DNA of 64,000 nucleotides from Candidatus Poribacteria bacterium (GTDB lineage: Bacteria; Poribacteria; WGA-4E; WGA-3G). The notes beneath the pieces were generated by a model, which saw only the letters and a list, made by a program, of their open reading frames with translations, was not told where the DNA came from and ran no database searches. The stretch covers positions 181,092-245,091 of the forward strand of contig JAPPFM010000050.1 in NCBI GenBank assembly GCA_028821605.1, written 5' to 3'. Of the stretch, positions 42,403-51,194 are shown piece after piece (position 1 is the first letter of the stretch; each line of letters starts with the position of its first letter). The translations under genes and the position numbers were made by a program.

Positions 42403-43062
42403 TCATTCTTTATCCATTTTTACCTCTGTAACATTTTCAATTCCTGAGAGTTCGTTAAAAAAAGTAAGCCATTCCTGTGGATTTGCCAATTTAATTCGGA
42501 AGGTTAGTTCAACCAATTGGGACTTTTTAATCCGCTTGTCGATTAAGCGTTCATAGACGAGGTATTTATCAAAAAGCGGACGATAAACGGTTTCAAAATT
42601 CTGGTCGGGCGGCAGACAGAACTCTAAACTGAATTCGTTATCGCTGTTAAAGCGTTGATGCCAGTAGTATATGGCAAGGATGATGATACCGATAAGGAAT
42701 GTCGCCAGAATCGCGACAGATGGATTTCCGGCACCGACCGCCATGCCAACCGCTAACGCGTAAAAAACAAAGCCGATGTCACGCGGGTCTTGGATAGCAG
42801 TACGGAACCGAATAATGGACAGTGCCCCTACTAAACTAAACGCCCGTGCGATACTGTCTCCGATAATCACCATCACCACAGAAATCAGCATACACAGGAT
42901 GATGAGGGTGTCGGTAAAGGATTTTTGTGGGACTTTAGTGTGGGTCCACTGATAGATGTTAACAATAAAAACGCTGAGCGCGAAAGAAAGTATCAGTCTA
43001 AGAGCATCAGCACCAAGTGTTACAAGCGGTGGTAGGGTTAAAAAGTCGAGTAATGTATCCAT
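42403..43062 (-). CDS. DUF4956 membrane protein
   Basis: A 219-residue protein with four hydrophobic helices in the first half, including the family signature LSIIRFRTAIQDPRDIGFVFYALAVG, and a soluble C-terminal part with alternating strands (ERLIDKRIKKSQLVELTFRIKL). DUF4956 genes are often near CotH and VTC-type polyphosphate polymerase genes; here CotH is next to it but no VTC gene is seen. The function is not known. ATG 43062 is chosen because MDTLLDFLTLPP resembles family N-termini; the frame is open to a TTG at 43113. Confidence 0.82.
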   Translation of the reverse strand: MDTLLDFLTLPPLVTLGADALRLILSFALSVFIVNIYQWTHTKVPQKSFTDTLIILCMLISVVMVIIGDSIARAFSLVGALSIIRFRTAIQDPRDIGFVFYALAVGMAVGAGNPSVAILATFLIGIIILAIYYWHQRFNSDNEFSLEFCLPPDQNFETVYRPLFDKYLVYERLIDKRIKKSQLVELTFRIKLANPQEWLTFFNELSGIENVTEVKMDKE

Positions 43063-43237
43063 TCCTATTTGCCAATTAGAGATTTGTAGATGTAGTTTAT
43101 CATAATTAGACAAGTTTGTGTATAAATTATTGAAAAATTGTGTTACGAGAATAGAATAGGACAGATTTGGTTGAACTGTAAGGGCGGATTACCTGATGGT
43201 TCCGCCCGTTTTGCGGTAAAGAAATTCTGGGTAGTGC

Positions 43238-43669
43238 CTATTCAGATGTGGTTTTCGTTTCTGTTCCGTAGAGGGCTATGCGATCAATCATACCTGTTGA
43301 CGATCCTAACACAACGCGGATGGCATCTGTAGAAAGAGGTGCTTGGATAATATAAGGTGATTTCCGAATCGGTGTTTTGATTGCCTTAACAATCCGCCAG
43401 TTATCTTCGCCCATCCGAGCATAAACGGTCATATTTCTCAAGGGTTCAATCGGATCGAAGTGGATTTCGATTCGACTGATGGAACGTCTTTCTGGAAGTA
43501 TCCACTTCTGAATCGAGCCAGTGCCGCTTTCGGACATCTCATAAGCCTCTGTCATACCGCCATCGACGCGAACTGTGTTTTGCGCTGCCATGGAAAGACA
43601 ACCGAGCAGCACGAACGGAAGTAACGCAAATACGAAGAGGCTATAGATGGAATTTTGGGGTGAAATCAT
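43238..43669 (-). CDS. Small lipoprotein, discoidin-like
   Basis: A 143-residue predicted lipoprotein: signal peptide with lipobox VLLGC, then about 110 residues of likely beta structure (WILPERRSISRIEIHFDPIEPL, MTVYARMGEDNWRIVKAIKTP, AIRVVLGSSTGMIDRIALYG). The pattern is like a small F5/8-type (discoidin) sandwich, but I cannot assign a family with confidence. AGGAGG precedes ATG 43669. It lies just after the iron ABC permease gene on the same strand, 51 bases away, so it may share that transcript. Confidence 0.6.
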   Translation of the reverse strand: MISPQNSIYSLFVFALLPFVLLGCLSMAAQNTVRVDGGMTEAYEMSESGTGSIQKWILPERRSISRIEIHFDPIEPLRNMTVYARMGEDNWRIVKAIKTPIRKSPYIIQAPLSTDAIRVVLGSSTGMIDRIALYGTETKTTSE

Positions 43670-43720
43670 AATTTGTTCCTCCTATTGTGATAGACGGATT
43701 TTGATAGTGTTGTGCCTATT

Positions 43721-45286
43721 TTATGTTTCTGCTTCCTGACGAATTAGGATGCCAACGAATATCCCTGAAAAAGCCAGAATTGCAAGCGCGTAAGGTGCTG
43801 CTTCAGCGAACATCGCTTCTGTCGTGTAACTCCAGACGTTAAGCGCGAGCGTTTCATATCCAGCCGGTGATAAGAGAAAGGTAAGCGGCAGCTCCTTCAT
43901 CGTCGCAAGGAAAACGAGCGCAGTGGCGGTAAGCATGCCGCGCATGAGAGTTGGAAGAAGTGCTCTGAAAAATGCCTGTATCGGTGAATACCCAAGTGAG
44001 CGAGCTGCCTCCTCCAAGTGTGGGGATGCTTGATAAAGTGAACTCCGCACCGGTCCAATCGCTTCTGCAAGGAAGTGTAGCGTACACGCATAGATGAGCA
44101 CAGGCAATGTTTTGTAGATAAAAGACATCGTGTTTAAAACGAAAAAAATGAGCGACAGTGCAAAAGCGAGTGGCGGTATAGCATAAACGATATAGGCGAC
44201 GCGTGCTAACATGTTTGACAGACGAGATGGGTATCGGACCCCTACATAGGCAAACGGGACTGCTAGGAACGCACACAGGATCCCTGCGGGTATTGCGATC
44301 GAAAGTGAGCCGATAAGGGAATTCGCAAGTCCTTCTAACGCTGTACGATCGAATCCTTTAAACATCCATAGAAGGATAGCACCGGTTGGGACCACTACAG
44401 TCAGGAATGTGAGCACACCGAGATATAAGTAAGCAGGAACACGCCACCCACCGAGTGGAATCTGGGACAACTGACGGGAAACGCCGCTCCCTGCGCGATG
44501 AAGGACCACTCGGTTTAACAATTTTGCTTCAAGGTAAAGCAGGCATGCGGTAAATGCAAGGAGCATCAGCGCAAGCCACGCCGCGTAAATGTGTTCAAAA
44601 GAGAGTGTATACTCTATATAGAGTGCGTAGCTAAAGGTCTCATAGCGCATCAGCGACACAACACCAAAGTCGCCGATGACGTGTAAACTGATGAGCAGCC
44701 CGCTGGCGTAAAGCGCGGGACGCAGCTGCGGAAGAATGACGCGAAAGAAAACCTCGCGGTACCGATAGCCGAGACTTCGGGCGGACTCCTCAAGGCTTGG
44801 ATCTAATCCCAGTAGAGCGGTGCGCAAGTTTAGAAAGAGATAAGGGCTTGTGTAGGCACTCAGTGCGAGAAGTGCCCCCGAGTAACCGCTGAGGCGCGGG
44901 ATGCTCGTGCCGAAGAGTTGGGCGACGATTCCTGTGTTTCCTCCGAGTGCCAAGAGCGCGTAAGCCATCACGTAGCCTGGGATCGCGAGTGGCAAGGCGT
45001 ACAGCACCGTGAAGAAACGTTTTCCCCGCAAGTTCACTCTGGTTGTTAACCATGCGGCAGGGGTTACCAAAAGGATGTCTAATCCAAGAACGCCACCGGT
45101 CAGTAGGAGTGTGTTAAAGAAAAGTTTCGCGTTTCGCCAGCGGAAAACAATTTGCCCAAGCGCGGTACCTTCCGCAGAAAGTGCTTTGACGAGCAGATAA
45201 GCCAACGGGATAAGCCCACCAATGCCTACAGCAACTGCGAGGATAAGGAAATAGCGGTGTACGCTTACTGATTTTAGTTTTGGCAT
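43721..45286 (-). CDS. fbpB: Iron(III) ABC transporter permease, FbpB-like
   Basis: A 521-residue permease that contains two fused binding-protein-dependent permease units, as in the FbpB/SfuB iron family. Each unit has an EAA-type loop for ATPase contact: EESARSLGYRYREVFFRVILP in the first half and EEAARSLGYSPIQAFFRALLP in the second. Around twelve transmembrane helices are expected in the inner membrane. It follows the substrate-binding protein gene by 42 bases. The ATPase (FbpC) is not in this operon; a MalK-type ATPase gene stands alone at 60793 and could serve, but that is only a guess. Confidence 0.88.
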   Translation of the reverse strand: MPKLKSVSVHRYFLILAVAVGIGGLIPLAYLLVKALSAEGTALGQIVFRWRNAKLFFNTLLLTGGVLGLDILLVTPAAWLTTRVNLRGKRFFTVLYALPLAIPGYVMAYALLALGGNTGIVAQLFGTSIPRLSGYSGALLALSAYTSPYLFLNLRTALLGLDPSLEESARSLGYRYREVFFRVILPQLRPALYASGLLISLHVIGDFGVVSLMRYETFSYALYIEYTLSFEHIYAAWLALMLLAFTACLLYLEAKLLNRVVLHRAGSGVSRQLSQIPLGGWRVPAYLYLGVLTFLTVVVPTGAILLWMFKGFDRTALEGLANSLIGSLSIAIPAGILCAFLAVPFAYVGVRYPSRLSNMLARVAYIVYAIPPLAFALSLIFFVLNTMSFIYKTLPVLIYACTLHFLAEAIGPVRSSLYQASPHLEEAARSLGYSPIQAFFRALLPTLMRGMLTATALVFLATMKELPLTFLLSPAGYETLALNVWSYTTEAMFAEAAPYALAILAFSGIFVGILIRQEAET

Positions 45287-45328
45287 CCCATTCTGTCGTC
45301 TTAACTGCCTGACCGGAAGATGCGACTT

Positions 45329-46342
45329 CTATAAAATCTCGGCACGCCGCAACAGCTCAACTGTTCCATCAAGATCGTCTATATCGTTGAGGTTAAATGT
45401 TGGAGCCAATTGAAGCAGTTCGGAAAGGGGCAGCAGATCCACGTGTGGTGTCACACCCTCAATGGTGGGGTATTCAAAAACGTCACTGGTGAAATATTGC
45501 TGTGCTTTGGCGGATAACAAGAATTCTACAAACTTCAGGGCTGCTTCTTTATTCTTGCTGCTCTTTAACACGCCGACACCGGCAATATTAACAAGATTTC
45601 CTGGATCGCTTGCCTTAAAGAAGGTTTGCGCTACAGGAAAGTTGGCATCCTTGCTTTTGAAGCGGAGAAGATAGTAGTGATTCGGCAGCCCGACATCTAT
45701 TTCGCCTGCAGCGAGTGCCTCTATGATGGGTGTGTTCTTCGCATATTTTTTCGCGCCGTTCGCCTTCATGTCGCGTAGCCATTTCTCTGTGCGTTCTTCA
45801 CCGACTTGCACGCGTAGGAAGGTAACAAATGCTTGGAAGGAGGCGTTCGTTGGTGCCCAGCCAACTCTGCCTTTCCACATGGGTTTCGTTAAATCGAAAA
45901 TGCTTTGCGGAAGTTCTTTCATTTTAACGCGTTCTGGTGCATAAGCAAGGACGCGCGCTCTACCACTTGTTGCTACCCAGAAACTCTCGGCATCTCTGAA
46001 GCCTGAAGGTACTTTTGTGAGTATAGTTTCGGGGAGTTTTTCAAACATCGCCTTTTTACTCACCGCACCGAGCGCACCAGCGTCCTGTGCCCAAAAGAGC
46101 GCGGCGGGGCTTTTGTCGCCTTCTGTTATGAGTGCAGCGGCGAGTTGCGTTGTGTTGCCATAACTTACCTCTACTTGAATACCGCTTTTTTCTTCAAACT
46201 GCTTGATGATTGGTTCAACGAGACTCTTACTTCGTCCAGAATAGATAGTCAATGTCTCAGCGTAGACTGTTCCGACAAGGGTGAATAAGAGCAAAATTAG
46301 CGAACAGGAATTGAACAAGTTGAATCGATTGTTAAAAAACAT
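45329..46342 (-). CDS. fbpA: Iron(III)-binding periplasmic protein, FbpA/FutA-like
   Basis: A 337-residue periplasmic binding protein of the iron ABC family. After the export signal (LILLLFTLVGTVYAE) it begins TLTIYSGRSKSLVEPIIKQFEEKSG, the typical start for iron-binding members, and has GVGVLKSSKNKEAALKFVEFLLS near the end. The two consecutive tyrosines in NHYYLLRF are at the place of the iron-binding tyrosines of FbpA. It is the first gene of the import operon. An inverted repeat lies 31 bases upstream (46373-46394). The neighbouring multicopper oxidase may produce Fe(III) for it. Confidence 0.88.
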   Translation of the reverse strand: MFFNNRFNLFNSCSLILLLFTLVGTVYAETLTIYSGRSKSLVEPIIKQFEEKSGIQVEVSYGNTTQLAAALITEGDKSPAALFWAQDAGALGAVSKKAMFEKLPETILTKVPSGFRDAESFWVATSGRARVLAYAPERVKMKELPQSIFDLTKPMWKGRVGWAPTNASFQAFVTFLRVQVGEERTEKWLRDMKANGAKKYAKNTPIIEALAAGEIDVGLPNHYYLLRFKSKDANFPVAQTFFKASDPGNLVNIAGVGVLKSSKNKEAALKFVEFLLSAKAQQYFTSDVFEYPTIEGVTPHVDLLPLSELLQLAPTFNLNDIDDLDGTVELLRRAEIL

Positions 46343-46372
46343 AATGTTTCCTTTGTGTAGTTAATAGACTGT

Positions 46373-46394
46373 ACATCAGAATCCGAACTGATGT
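46373..46394. promoter_or_regulatory. Inverted repeat before the iron-binding protein gene
   Basis: ACATCAG and CTGATGT, 7-bp arms with an 8-base centre, between the oxidase stop and the iron-binding protein start. It could be an operator or a leader hairpin; it is not a recognisable Fur box. Confidence 0.35.
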
Positions 46395-46445
46395 AAGTTT
46401 TGTCTGATTTGATACAAAAAAGTTCGGAATTGTTGGATAGAAGCG

Positions 46446-47588
46446 TCAACGCTTCGGTATGACCCGCCAGCGTGTGTTCATACCCGCTGTAATATGATCG
46501 GCAACATGGCAGTGATAGAGCCAATTGCCGGGTGTCTTCGCCGTCATGTCAACCGTAACCATCGTGCCGGGTAGTAACTCTACAACGTCAGTGCGTTTCC
46601 CCGCGTTTAGCACTGTCTGACCGTGCCAGTGTGCGGTGTGCATATCAACTTCAGTGCCTAATCCGATAAGATACCAGCGTACCCGGTCATGCTGCTCGAC
46701 TTCCAGCCCTTGTAAGTTGCCGAAAATGAAACCGTTAATGGCATGCTTGAGATTCCCTTCTTCTGCTTCTTCGGGTGAGTCATAAGCCTCAGTCTGACCA
46801 CTTTTGACAATTTCTCGGTCATTCTCGTTAAAGATAAGGAACAGGGTTGTAAATGCTTTATCGATATCTTTCGGACGCGGGTCCTCGGGTGAGCGTTCCA
46901 TCCCTTTTTTGGTGACAACAACAGTTCCAATTAAACCGTCATAAACCTCTGTGACAGCATCGACGTGCGAATGGTAAAGCCAGACAATAGACGATGGATC
47001 GTTCGGACCGGGGGCAGCGTCTCTGTCTGCTTCCCAGTGGTAGGTGAACATGCTTCCCGGTTTCACTGCTGCACCGGAGCCTTTCATATCTGCACCTTCG
47101 TTTTCTTCATCGTATTGTAGTCCATGTACATGGATACTCAGTGGCTTATCGGCGCGATTGAGAAAATGCACCCGTACGCTATCGCCTTCAACAACGTGGA
47201 GTTGCGGTCCGAGAATACCCATCCATACCGGTTGTTCGACTTTTGTTGTGTAGGTGCTATCGGTATATTGAATATAGCGGTATTTTTTATACACGAGTGC
47301 TTTGCCCCAAACGTCCAATCCCATATTTGGTCTGATAAGATTTTGTCCGCTCGGTGCATAGTTCCATTCAACTTTCTCGGCGGCGATCCAATATTCTCGC
47401 GTTGCAGCTTCAGTGAAACCGGTAAAGAGAGACAGCATCACACCGATAAAAAAGAGAAGTATATGGTATGTAAATTGTGGATTTCTTGTATTGGAGAGAA
47501 CACGTAATCTATGCTTGCGCGCTGTTAAGACTATATTCGTGATATTGAGACTCATTTTCAAAAGATACGACTTTAAAGCAGATCTCAT
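46446..47588 (-). CDS. Multicopper oxidase
   Basis: A 380-residue exported multicopper oxidase with two cupredoxin domains. All four ligand groups are visible: HVHG, YHSHVD, HTAHWHG and HCHVADHITAGM, the last with the type 1 copper Cys, His and axial Met. The layout resembles the ferroxidase-type oxidases (hephaestin/ceruloplasmin-like domains). The start is uncertain: the signal segment (HILLFFIGVMLSLFTGFTEAA) begins only near residue 43, and no ribosome site supports either ATG 47588 or ATG 47555. It is upstream of the iron ABC genes, so oxidation of Fe(II) before uptake is a reasonable role. Confidence 0.87.
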   Translation of the reverse strand: MRSALKSYLLKMSLNITNIVLTARKHRLRVLSNTRNPQFTYHILLFFIGVMLSLFTGFTEAATREYWIAAEKVEWNYAPSGQNLIRPNMGLDVWGKALVYKKYRYIQYTDSTYTTKVEQPVWMGILGPQLHVVEGDSVRVHFLNRADKPLSIHVHGLQYDEENEGADMKGSGAAVKPGSMFTYHWEADRDAAPGPNDPSSIVWLYHSHVDAVTEVYDGLIGTVVVTKKGMERSPEDPRPKDIDKAFTTLFLIFNENDREIVKSGQTEAYDSPEEAEEGNLKHAINGFIFGNLQGLEVEQHDRVRWYLIGLGTEVDMHTAHWHGQTVLNAGKRTDVVELLPGTMVTVDMTAKTPGNWLYHCHVADHITAGMNTRWRVIPKR

Positions 47589-47715
47589 AAAATGCTAAAC
47601 CTCAGCCGATTAAATTTGCATTCAATTATACCACCAAAAATAGAAGGTGTCAAAAAAATCTTGGGTCATGTAAGTTAAACACTGGTTCACGTCCTCAGTC
47701 TAAACGAGTTTGTTC

Positions 47716-48570
47716 TCAATCAAGTTGTGGGTCAAGGGCATCTCGGAGTGCATCACCGAGAAGATTAAAGCCTAAAACGATAAGGAAAATAGCAATGCCG
47801 GGGGCAGTGACAGCCAAAGGTGCTCTGCGGATAAACTTTCGGTTTTCGTTGAGCATCGCACCCCATTCTGGTTCGCCAATCTCCGCACCAAGTCCTAAAA
47901 AACTCAGTCCTGCAGCGTCTAAGATGGCTGCGCCAATACCTAAAGTTGCCTGAACAATCAGAGGGGCGAGGCAGTTCGGGAGGACGGTGGTCAGAAGAAT
48001 CCGATTATCGCTCGCACCGATTACCTTCGCAGCGACGACATAGTCTAATTCACGGACTTTAAGAACTGCAGCGCGCAAAATTCGGGCGTATTGTGGGATA
48101 TAAACAATTGAGACAGCGATAATCGCGTTGGTGAGACTCTGCCCTAAAATTGTGACAATGACCATGGCGAGGAGGATGCTCGGCATTGCAAGCATCATAT
48201 CCATCACGCGCATAATCAGGTTGTCGATTCTTCCGCCATAATAGCCAGCGATTGCACCGAAGAGCATCCCAAACCCAACAGAGAAAGTCATTGCGACGAA
48301 TCCAACCTTCAAGGATATACGGGTCCCATAGACAATCCTGCTGAAAATGTCGCGCCCAACGCCATCAGTGCCCAGGTAGTTCACATCTGACCAACCTTTG
48401 AGGCGTTCAACGACGTTTGCGTGCCTTGGATCGTGTGTTGCAATGAGCGGAGCAAAAATGGCGACAGCAATGAAGAACAATATGATGGAAGCACCAATCA
48501 TGGCGGAACGGTGTCTTAAGAGTTTGCGGAGGACGAGATGTTGGTTGGTATTTGTTATTGGGGTATTCAT
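47716..48570 (-). CDS. dppC: Peptide/nickel-type ABC permease, DppC-like
   Basis: A 284-residue inner-membrane permease of the DppC/OppC class. Features are an N-terminal helix, FAPLIATHDPRHANV in the first periplasmic loop, GTDGVGRDIFSRIVYGTRISL (the class hallmark) and an EAA loop around VVAAKVIGASDNRILLTTVLPN. The ATG overlaps the stop of the DppB gene by 4 bases. No substrate-binding protein or ATPase gene is adjacent, so the complete importer must be finished from elsewhere. Substrates of this class are oligopeptides, nickel or glycosides; nothing here decides which. Confidence 0.9.
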   Translation of the reverse strand: MNTPITNTNQHLVLRKLLRHRSAMIGASIILFFIAVAIFAPLIATHDPRHANVVERLKGWSDVNYLGTDGVGRDIFSRIVYGTRISLKVGFVAMTFSVGFGMLFGAIAGYYGGRIDNLIMRVMDMMLAMPSILLAMVIVTILGQSLTNAIIAVSIVYIPQYARILRAAVLKVRELDYVVAAKVIGASDNRILLTTVLPNCLAPLIVQATLGIGAAILDAAGLSFLGLGAEIGEPEWGAMLNENRKFIRRAPLAVTAPGIAIFLIVLGFNLLGDALRDALDPQLD

Positions 48571-49589
48571 CTGGCTTCGTCTCCGATACGGATGCGTGGA
48601 TCAAAATAGGCGTACAACATGTCTACGATAAGATTGACGAACATAAAGACCGTTGCGACGAAAAGCACGCCACCTTGCACGGCGCGGACATCGCGCGCCT
48701 CAACGGCGGCGCGTAACCATGAACCGAGTCCGGGCCAGGAAAAAATATGTTCAGTTAGGATCGCTCCACCCAGCAGATAACCGAATTCTAAGCCGATGAT
48801 TGTCAAGACAGGCACCATACTGTTTTTCATTGCATGTTTGCCGATGACTTTCCACCGCGACAAACCTTTCGCATACGCCGTCATAATATACGGTTGATTG
48901 AGCACTTCGAGGAGACTGGAGCGGGTCATCCGAGCGATGATTGCTAACGGGATGGTCCCCAATGTTACCGCTGGAAGAATGAGATGCGCGATGGCATTTC
49001 GGAAGGCAGCGAAATTCCCCATAAGAAGCGTGTCAATAAGGTAGAAACCGGTACGCGATTGGATGTCTAAATCCAATATTACATCTAATCGTCCTGTGCT
49101 TGGTAGTATCGGAAAGAAATAAGAGAAAAGCAGAATAAGCATCAAGCCTAACCAGAAGATTGGCATAGAGATACCAGCGAGAGATATGGACATTGAGAAA
49201 TAGTCCAAAAATCTTCCGCGGGAGATCGCCGCAATAACGCCTGCTCCGATACCGAATACGATGGAAAATGCCATTGCAGCGAGGGTTAGTTCAGCCGTTG
49301 CCGGGAAATAGCGTTTGATTTCTTCAATGACGGGTTGTTTTGTTTTGAACGAGCGTCCAAAGTCAAGATGTGCGACATCCCATAGAAATTTGGCGTATTG
49401 GTGATATAGGGGTTTATCAAGTCCCATTTCTTCTCGAAGTTCGATGAGTGCTTTTTCGGTCGCGCGTTCTCCCAAAATAGCGACGGCGGCATCGCCGGGG
49501 ATGAGGTGTACCATCAGGAAAACAAGGAGCGATACCGCCAAAAGGGATAAACCGATCGAAAGAAAGCGTTGGAGGAGATATGAGAGCAA
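48567..49589 (-). CDS. dppB: Peptide/nickel-type ABC permease, DppB-like
   Basis: A 340-residue permease of the DppB class: N-terminal helix (LQRFLSIGLSLLAVSLLVFLM) followed by HLIPGDAA, long periplasmic loop with the MGLDKPLYHQYAKFLWD segment, and an EAA loop (YAKGLSRWKVIGKHAMKNSMVP). The start is TTG 49589, eight bases after AAGG. It is longer than many DppB proteins because of an added loop around SYFFPILPSTGRLDVILDLD, but such loops do occur in the family. It forms a two-gene operon with DppC. Confidence 0.9.
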   Translation of the reverse strand: MLSYLLQRFLSIGLSLLAVSLLVFLMVHLIPGDAAVAILGERATEKALIELREEMGLDKPLYHQYAKFLWDVAHLDFGRSFKTKQPVIEEIKRYFPATAELTLAAMAFSIVFGIGAGVIAAISRGRFLDYFSMSISLAGISMPIFWLGLMLILLFSYFFPILPSTGRLDVILDLDIQSRTGFYLIDTLLMGNFAAFRNAIAHLILPAVTLGTIPLAIIARMTRSSLLEVLNQPYIMTAYAKGLSRWKVIGKHAMKNSMVPVLTIIGLEFGYLLGGAILTEHIFSWPGLGSWLRAAVEARDVRAVQGGVLFVATVFMFVNLIVDMLYAYFDPRIRIGDEAR

Positions 49590-49682
49590 GAGTTGAACCT
49601 TCGCTATTTTTTAACGATTCAGTATCTGTATTCTCACTACGAAGCAAACGTCCGCAGCAACTCAGAAGCAATCGTTAAAAAA

Positions 49683-50510
49683 TTAGAAAAATGGGTTGTG
49701 TAATTTCTCCTCACCTACGGTAGTGGAGGGTCCGTGCCCCGGAAAGAGTCTAACCGCGTCTGGAAGTGAGAGTAAGTTGTCGCGAACGCTGTCGATTTCA
49801 TCCTGATAAGAGATGTTGGGACCCCCGACGGAACCAGCGAAAATCGCATCGCCCACAAAGGCTACATCCTGTGCGATAAAACTACATCCACCGCGGGTAT
49901 GTCCGGGCGTATTGACAACGTTTACCATCAGTTCACCGACAGTGAGGGCATCGCCATGCGCAACCTCATGGAGTCTGTTTTCGCTCCGCGGTTTCGGTTC
50001 GTTCCTATGGATGTAAGTTTCGCATCCGGTAGCGGTTTGAAGTTTCGGTAACCCGTCGGTATGGTCGCTGTGCGCGTGCGTCAGGAGGATCGCAGCGGGA
50101 TTTACATTGTGAGCATCCAGTTGTTCCAAGACGAGATCTGGATGCGCCGCGGTGTCGATAATTGCAGCATCGTTGGTTGTTTTGCAAATCAAGAGATATG
50201 CATTGACGGGCCATCCGCCGACGGGTGCGCTGATTGTGATAACCTCAAGATTTGCGTCGCTACGCTGCGGTGGTGGTTCAGGTTCCCACTGTTCTGTCGC
50301 GATGTCAAGCAGTTTGGTACCGTCCAAATTCAGTACTTCTGCGAGACGAAAGACTTGCGTTTCGGTAGGTTTTAAGGTATACTGTTCCATACGCGCAAGT
50401 TCTGCCTCTCTGATACCAGCAGCACTTGCAGCTTGACTTTGAGACAGGTCTTGTCCGCGTCGGGCTTTGCCAATGATGTCACCAAATTCATCTTCGAGTG
50501 CATAAGCCAT
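49683..50510 (-). CDS. HTH domain fused to a metallo-beta-lactamase-fold hydrolase
   Basis: A 275-residue fusion. Residues about 10-65 form an XRE-type helix-turn-helix (LSQSQAASAAGIREAELARMEQ). From residue 85 on there is a complete metallo-beta-lactamase fold: NAYLLICK, the metal motif THAHSDHTDG, then NTPGHTRGG, FVGDAIF and FPGHGPSTTVGEE, which is the glyoxalase II-like branch. A hydrolase that carries its own DNA-binding domain suggests a regulator that senses a thioester or similar metabolite, but that is inference. AAGGAG precedes ATG 50510, and a good sigma70 promoter lies at 50546-50574. Confidence 0.88.
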   Translation of the reverse strand: MAYALEDEFGDIIGKARRGQDLSQSQAASAAGIREAELARMEQYTLKPTETQVFRLAEVLNLDGTKLLDIATEQWEPEPPPQRSDANLEVITISAPVGGWPVNAYLLICKTTNDAAIIDTAAHPDLVLEQLDAHNVNPAAILLTHAHSDHTDGLPKLQTATGCETYIHRNEPKPRSENRLHEVAHGDALTVGELMVNVVNTPGHTRGGCSFIAQDVAFVGDAIFAGSVGGPNISYQDEIDSVRDNLLSLPDAVRLFPGHGPSTTVGEEKLHNPFF

Positions 50511-50545
50511 GGTGGTGTTCTCCTTAACTTTTTAGTTTGAGGAAC

Positions 50546-50574
50546 ATTATAGCAAAAGAATCAGCATAATGCAA
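50546..50574 (-). promoter_or_regulatory. Sigma70 promoter of the HTH/hydrolase fusion
   Basis: On the minus strand TTGCAT, 17 bases, TATAAT, about 35 bases before the start codon. The plus-strand Uma2 gene starts 38 bases beyond it. Confidence 0.7.
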
Positions 50575-50611
50575 TTGAAAAGAGTTAGAATCAAAGGAAG
50601 GAGAGATTCTG

Positions 50612-51184
50612 ATGGACATTCCAAAAAATGGATATGAACAAGCGGCAATATCCCTCGCCCCGCTGGAAACTGATATGACGTTAGAAGATTTTCTTGAGAG
50701 CGATTTAGAGGGATATGAATATATGAAAGGAAAGTTAATACCGATGGCACCACCGACAATGGAGCACGGTGAAATCAGTATGAGCCTTAGTTTGCTGTTA
50801 GGTGTTCATATTCGTGAAAATGGGTTGGGGCGTTTGTATCCGGCAGATACCGACTTTAAATTGGGGGACCGACTGGTTAAACCGGATGTCGCGTTTGTTT
50901 CTACAGCGAGGTTGCCTGAAAACAGGAACCAGGCATCTCCTATAGCACCAGATCTCGCTGTTGAGGTAGTGTCACCATCCGATGTTTTTCGGCGTGTGAT
51001 TGAAAAAGCGTTCGCTTATCTTGAAGCTGGTACACAGATAGTCTGGATTGTCGAACCCACTTCACAAACGGTACGAGTGTATCGATCCGAAACACCTATC
51101 AGGGTGTTAGGAATTAAGGACACGCTCACGGGTGAAGATGTTGTTGATGGGTTTTCGTGTCAAGTCGCACAACTTTTTGAATAA
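50612..51184 (+). CDS. Uma2 family endonuclease-like protein (copy 1)
   Basis: A 190-residue protein of the Uma2 (DUF820) family with a PD-(D/E)XK nuclease fold. The family pattern is clear: LEDFLESDLEGYEYMKGKLIPM, then HGEISMSLSLLLGVHI, the active-site segment KPDVAFVS and DLAVEVVSPSD, and a C-terminal VYRSETPIRVL. These proteins are abundant in cyanobacteria and similar genomes; their function is uncertain. GGAG lies seven bases before ATG 50612. A second, closely related copy lies 783 bases downstream, with an isomerase gene between them. Confidence 0.88.
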   Translation: MDIPKNGYEQAAISLAPLETDMTLEDFLESDLEGYEYMKGKLIPMAPPTMEHGEISMSLSLLLGVHIRENGLGRLYPADTDFKLGDRLVKPDVAFVSTARLPENRNQASPIAPDLAVEVVSPSDVFRRVIEKAFAYLEAGTQIVWIVEPTSQTVRVYRSETPIRVLGIKDTLTGEDVVDGFSCQVAQLFE

Positions 51185-51194
51185 GGAGATTTTT

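Noticed and set aside
43138..43332. A 64-codon plus-strand frame between the DUF4956 and lipoprotein genes
   Set aside because: It overlaps the lipoprotein gene on the other strand and starts without a ribosome site.
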